64,000 bases of DNA from Bacteroidales bacterium. Lineage in GTDB: Bacteria; Bacteroidota; Bacteroidia; Bacteroidales; TTA-H9. The DNA is taken from positions 62,001-126,000 of the forward strand of contig JAUSOY010000005.1 of NCBI GenBank assembly GCA_030656615.1, read 5' to 3'. A program made the translations under genes and the position numbers. The notes under the pieces were generated by a model. The model had not been told where the DNA came from. It made no database searches and saw nothing but the letters and a program-made list of their open reading frames with translations. This document shows, in pieces, positions 61,808 to 64,000 of the stretch. How positions within the stretch are numbered: position 1 is the stretch's first letter; each line of letters begins with the position of its first letter.

Positions 61808-63178
61808 TTGAAAAAGAAAGTTTTACTGTTAGTTAATCCAGTAAATTCGTATCGACGAGGATTTGCCAATCATCGTACGTTTACTTTTCCACCAGTTGCT
61901 TTTGGTATAATTGCAGCAAAGACACCAAATAATTGGAAAGTAAAGGTTCTGGATGAAAATTTTCAAAATTTCAGGTATCGGGATGCTGATCTAGTTGGAA
62001 TAACATCTTTTACGGCAGCGGCTCCCAGAGCCTATGAAATTGCTTCTGTTTTCAGGGAAAGGGGAATTCCTGTTATTATGGGAGGGATTCATGCATCCAT
62101 GGTTCCGGATGAAGCTTTGTTGTACGTGGATACTGTAGTTATGGGAGAAGTGGAGGATATCTGGTTACAGATTATTTCTGATTTTGAAGCGGGAGGGATG
62201 CAAAGAATCTATAAAGGAGGATTTGCCAATCTGGATAATCAACCAATGCCTTTTCACCACATTTATCATCCTGCGTATGCTATTCACGCTGTCCAGACAT
62301 CACGCGGATGTCCTTATCGATGCGATTTTTGCTCTGTTACGGCTTTTAATGGTCATAATTATCGTACCCGACCAATAAAAGATGTTTTAGACGAATTGGA
62401 GCTTATTCCTGGAAAAAATAAAAATATCATTTTTGTTGATGACAATATCCTTGGGGCTGGAAGCGAACAAATTGACAGAACGAAAAAGTTATTGGAGGGA
62501 ATTATTGAAAGAAAGTTAAAACTTAATTGGTTTTCACAAACAACAATCGATATCGCCGAAAATGAAGATATACTTCGTTTGGCTCGTAAAAGTGGTTGTA
62601 CTATGCTATTATTGGGAATGGAAGCTGAAACAATGGAAGGTCTTGAATCAGTAAACAAAAAACTCAACCTTAAAAAGACTCCGGCGTATTACAAAAAAGC
62701 AATACGAAAAATCCATAAGCATAGAATTGGTTTAATGAGAACCTTTATTTTTGGACTTGAAACGGATTCGGTAAAAGATATTCAAAATCGATGTAATTAC
62801 ATTTTAAGATCTTCCATTGATACGATTCAGGCTACAATATTAACCCCGTTACCCGGTACGGAATTATATCGACGACTGAATGATAACAACCGATTACTTG
62901 CTACCCAATATCCTGAACAATGGAAATATTATCATTTTTCGGATGTCGTGTTTAATCATCCAAAAATGGAGAACAAAGAATTTGCTCAAATCATGAAACT
63001 TGTTTGGCAAAGGATGTATTCAAAGCCTAATTTATGGTTGCGTTTTCTTGGTAGCCTGTGGAACACGCGTTCACTTAAAGTAGCGGTAAGTGCATATTTA
63101 ACCAATAAAACGTATGCAAAGGTATTTCTAGAAAAACCCATATGGTTTGGAGAGAATTCCAAAGAAAATCAAGTATAG
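61808..63178 (+). CDS. B12-binding-domain radical SAM protein, copy 3
   Basis: 456 residues with a TTG start 12 bp after copy 2; KKKVLLLVNPVNSYRRGF matches the first copy's N-terminus, so the start is credible. Same order of motifs: VAFGIIAAK, DADLVGITSFTAAAPRAYE, VIMGGIHASMVPDEAL, VVMGEVED, then RGCPYRCDFCSVTAFNGHNYRTR near residue 170, IFVDDNILG, GCTMLLLGMEA, LTPLPGTELY. The C-terminus (FLGSLWNTRSLKVAVSAYLTN) again matches. It runs into the convergent ligase gene with a 10-bp overlap. Confidence 0.88.
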   Translation: MKKKVLLLVNPVNSYRRGFANHRTFTFPPVAFGIIAAKTPNNWKVKVLDENFQNFRYRDADLVGITSFTAAAPRAYEIASVFRERGIPVIMGGIHASMVPDEALLYVDTVVMGEVEDIWLQIISDFEAGGMQRIYKGGFANLDNQPMPFHHIYHPAYAIHAVQTSRGCPYRCDFCSVTAFNGHNYRTRPIKDVLDELELIPGKNKNIIFVDDNILGAGSEQIDRTKKLLEGIIERKLKLNWFSQTTIDIAENEDILRLARKSGCTMLLLGMEAETMEGLESVNKKLNLKKTPAYYKKAIRKIHKHRIGLMRTFIFGLETDSVKDIQNRCNYILRSSIDTIQATILTPLPGTELYRRLNDNNRLLATQYPEQWKYYHFSDVVFNHPKMENKEFAQIMKLVWQRMYSKPNLWLRFLGSLWNTRSLKVAVSAYLTNKTYAKVFLEKPIWFGENSKENQV

Positions 63179-64000
63179 AAAGAATCAAATATTTTCTGAT
63201 ACCGCACCATTAATTGACGCCGTTTTATTTTCATACTGGGTGTAAGATCACCGTTTTCGATGGTCCATTCGTCCGGAACATAAGAATATCGTTGTATAGT
63301 TTCTGCTTCTTTTACGGCCGGGCCATTTATAATGGAAATTTCTGAAGCCAGATGGGTTTTTACTTCTTTGTACTTCAGCATTACTTCCAGTGTGGATGGT
63401 TCCAGTTTGTTTTGCTTGCAATACTCCTGAAGATAATCAAGCGATGGAACGATGATGGCCGACAGGTAATTTTTATTTTCACCCGAAACCAATGCGTGTG
63501 TAACCGCAAACGATTGTTTTAGCCTTGCTTCAAGCCGTTCAGGAAAAACATAAACTCCGGAAGCAATTTTGAAAATATCTTTTTTTCGACCGGTAATTGT
63601 TAAAAATCCTTTTTCGTCAAGTTCTCCTAAATCGCCTGTGCTTAACCAACCGTCCTTATCTATTATTTCGGCAGTCCATTCGGGGTGTTTGTAATAGCCG
63701 GGCATTACATTGGGCCCTTTTACCAATACTTCGCCATCGGGGGCAATTTTTACAACAACATCAGCGATAACAGTACCAACACTGCCTGGCTTAACCGCAT
63801 CTTCCGTATTGTATGCAACTAAAGGAGCCGCTTCGGTTAGTCCGTAGCCTTCAAATACCGGGATGCGGGCAGCCCAGAAAATATTGAGCAAATGAGGCTG
63901 AAGCTTGGCACCACCGGCTATTATCTTAATCATATTTCCACCCATGGCCTCACGCCACTTAATGAAAACGAGTTTGTATGCGATATCCATTTGGAAACGA
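63169..64000 (-). CDS. AMP-binding long-chain acyl-CoA synthetase-like protein (N-terminal part outside the window)
   Basis: The C-terminal 277 codons are visible and the frame stays open past 64000. Acyl-adenylate signatures: MIKIIAGGAKLQPHLL, then VFEGYGLTEAAP (the E-G-Y-G-x-TE block), GYYKHPEWTAEII, LSTGDLGELDEKGFLTITGRKKDIFKIASG (Asp and Arg of the ATP site) and the C-terminal Lys region PSMKIKRR. Family role: activation of fatty acids with ATP and CoA. Full-length members have about 580-600 residues. It may supply acyl-CoA to the neighbouring ketosynthase or simply be a housekeeping ligase. Confidence 0.9.
   Translation of the reverse strand, partial: RFQMDIAYKLVFIKWREAMGGNMIKIIAGGAKLQPHLLNIFWAARIPVFEGYGLTEAAPLVAYNTEDAVKPGSVGTVIADVVVKIAPDGEVLVKGPNVMPGYYKHPEWTAEIIDKDGWLSTGDLGELDEKGFLTITGRKKDIFKIASGVYVFPERLEARLKQSFAVTHALVSGENKNYLSAIIVPSLDYLQEYCKQNKLEPSTLEVMLKYKEVKTHLASEISIINGPAVKEAETIQRYSYVPDEWTIENGDLTPSMKIKRRQLMVRYQKIFDSFYT

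Noticed and set aside
1-64000. CRISPR array, rRNA operon, prophage or integrative element
   Set aside because: No regularly spaced short repeats, rRNA sequence, integrase, phage structural genes or attachment-site duplications were seen; the only tRNA shows no 3'-end duplication nearby.

Overview
The window looks like a chromosome segment of a member of the Bacteroidota, most like the Bacteroidales and relatives. The evidence is direct. Four secreted proteins end in type IX secretion (T9SS) C-terminal sorting domains (FPNPA...GVYFVRF type). At least ten genes are preceded by the Bacteroidota -7 promoter box TAnnTTTG. There is an ExbB / 3-TM / ExbD / ExbD operon, a TonB receptor with an N-terminal carboxypeptidase-like domain, and a DUF5689-type lipoprotein. 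No phage, transposase, integrase, CRISPR array or rRNA gene was seen. Many genes were given a later ATG than the longest possible reading frame, and the reason is stated in each entry.

Layout. 1-6.4 kb: the end of a phosphopantetheinyl transferase, then a secreted DNase-I-fold enzyme divergent from a TonB receptor / DUF5689 lipoprotein pair, possibly a nucleic-acid or phosphoester scavenging locus. 6.5-11.9 kb: mutA-arcA-mutB, the two subunits of methylmalonyl-CoA mutase with an arginine deiminase gene between them. 12-24 kb: housekeeping genes (a TIGR01777 epimerase, B12-dependent ribonucleotide reductase, a YhbP-like flavin-fold protein, an MBL hydrolase, a GT9 transferase, a TatD nuclease, asparaginase, tRNA-Ser(GGA)) and the ExbBD energiser operon. 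24-32 kb (minus strand): L21/L27, then serS-TPR-rsmA, then a GT-C/TPR membrane protein translationally coupled to a CPBP protease. 32.1-33.6 kb: an aldehyde dehydrogenase.

33.8-50.6 kb is an accessory block of four paralogous T9SS-secreted surface proteins: two giants of 2339 and about 1838 residues, and two short ones of 629 and 591. All four share the same roughly 540-residue C-terminal end. A roughly 330-bp tract is much more similar between the first two genes than its flanks are, which suggests recent gene conversion.

50.6-64 kb reads as a lipid/glycan-modification region. Two paralogous sulfotransferases flank a PiT phosphate transporter with a long soluble tail. A compact minus-strand operon encodes an ACP, a KAS-III-like ketosynthase, an SDR reductase, a polyprenyl-phosphate-type glycosyltransferase and a GNAT acyltransferase. 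Divergent from it are three tandem paralogous B12-binding radical SAM proteins, followed by a convergent, truncated acyl-CoA/AMP ligase. This last part is the best candidate for an undescribed pathway. The inferred logic is that a short acyl group is built on the dedicated ACP, reduced, transferred by the GNAT to an amino sugar and passed to a lipid carrier, with the radical SAM enzymes modifying the same or a neighbouring product.

Cobalamin dependence recurs in the window (mutAB, nrdJ, three B12-binding radical SAM proteins), but I found no recognisable cobalamin riboswitch.
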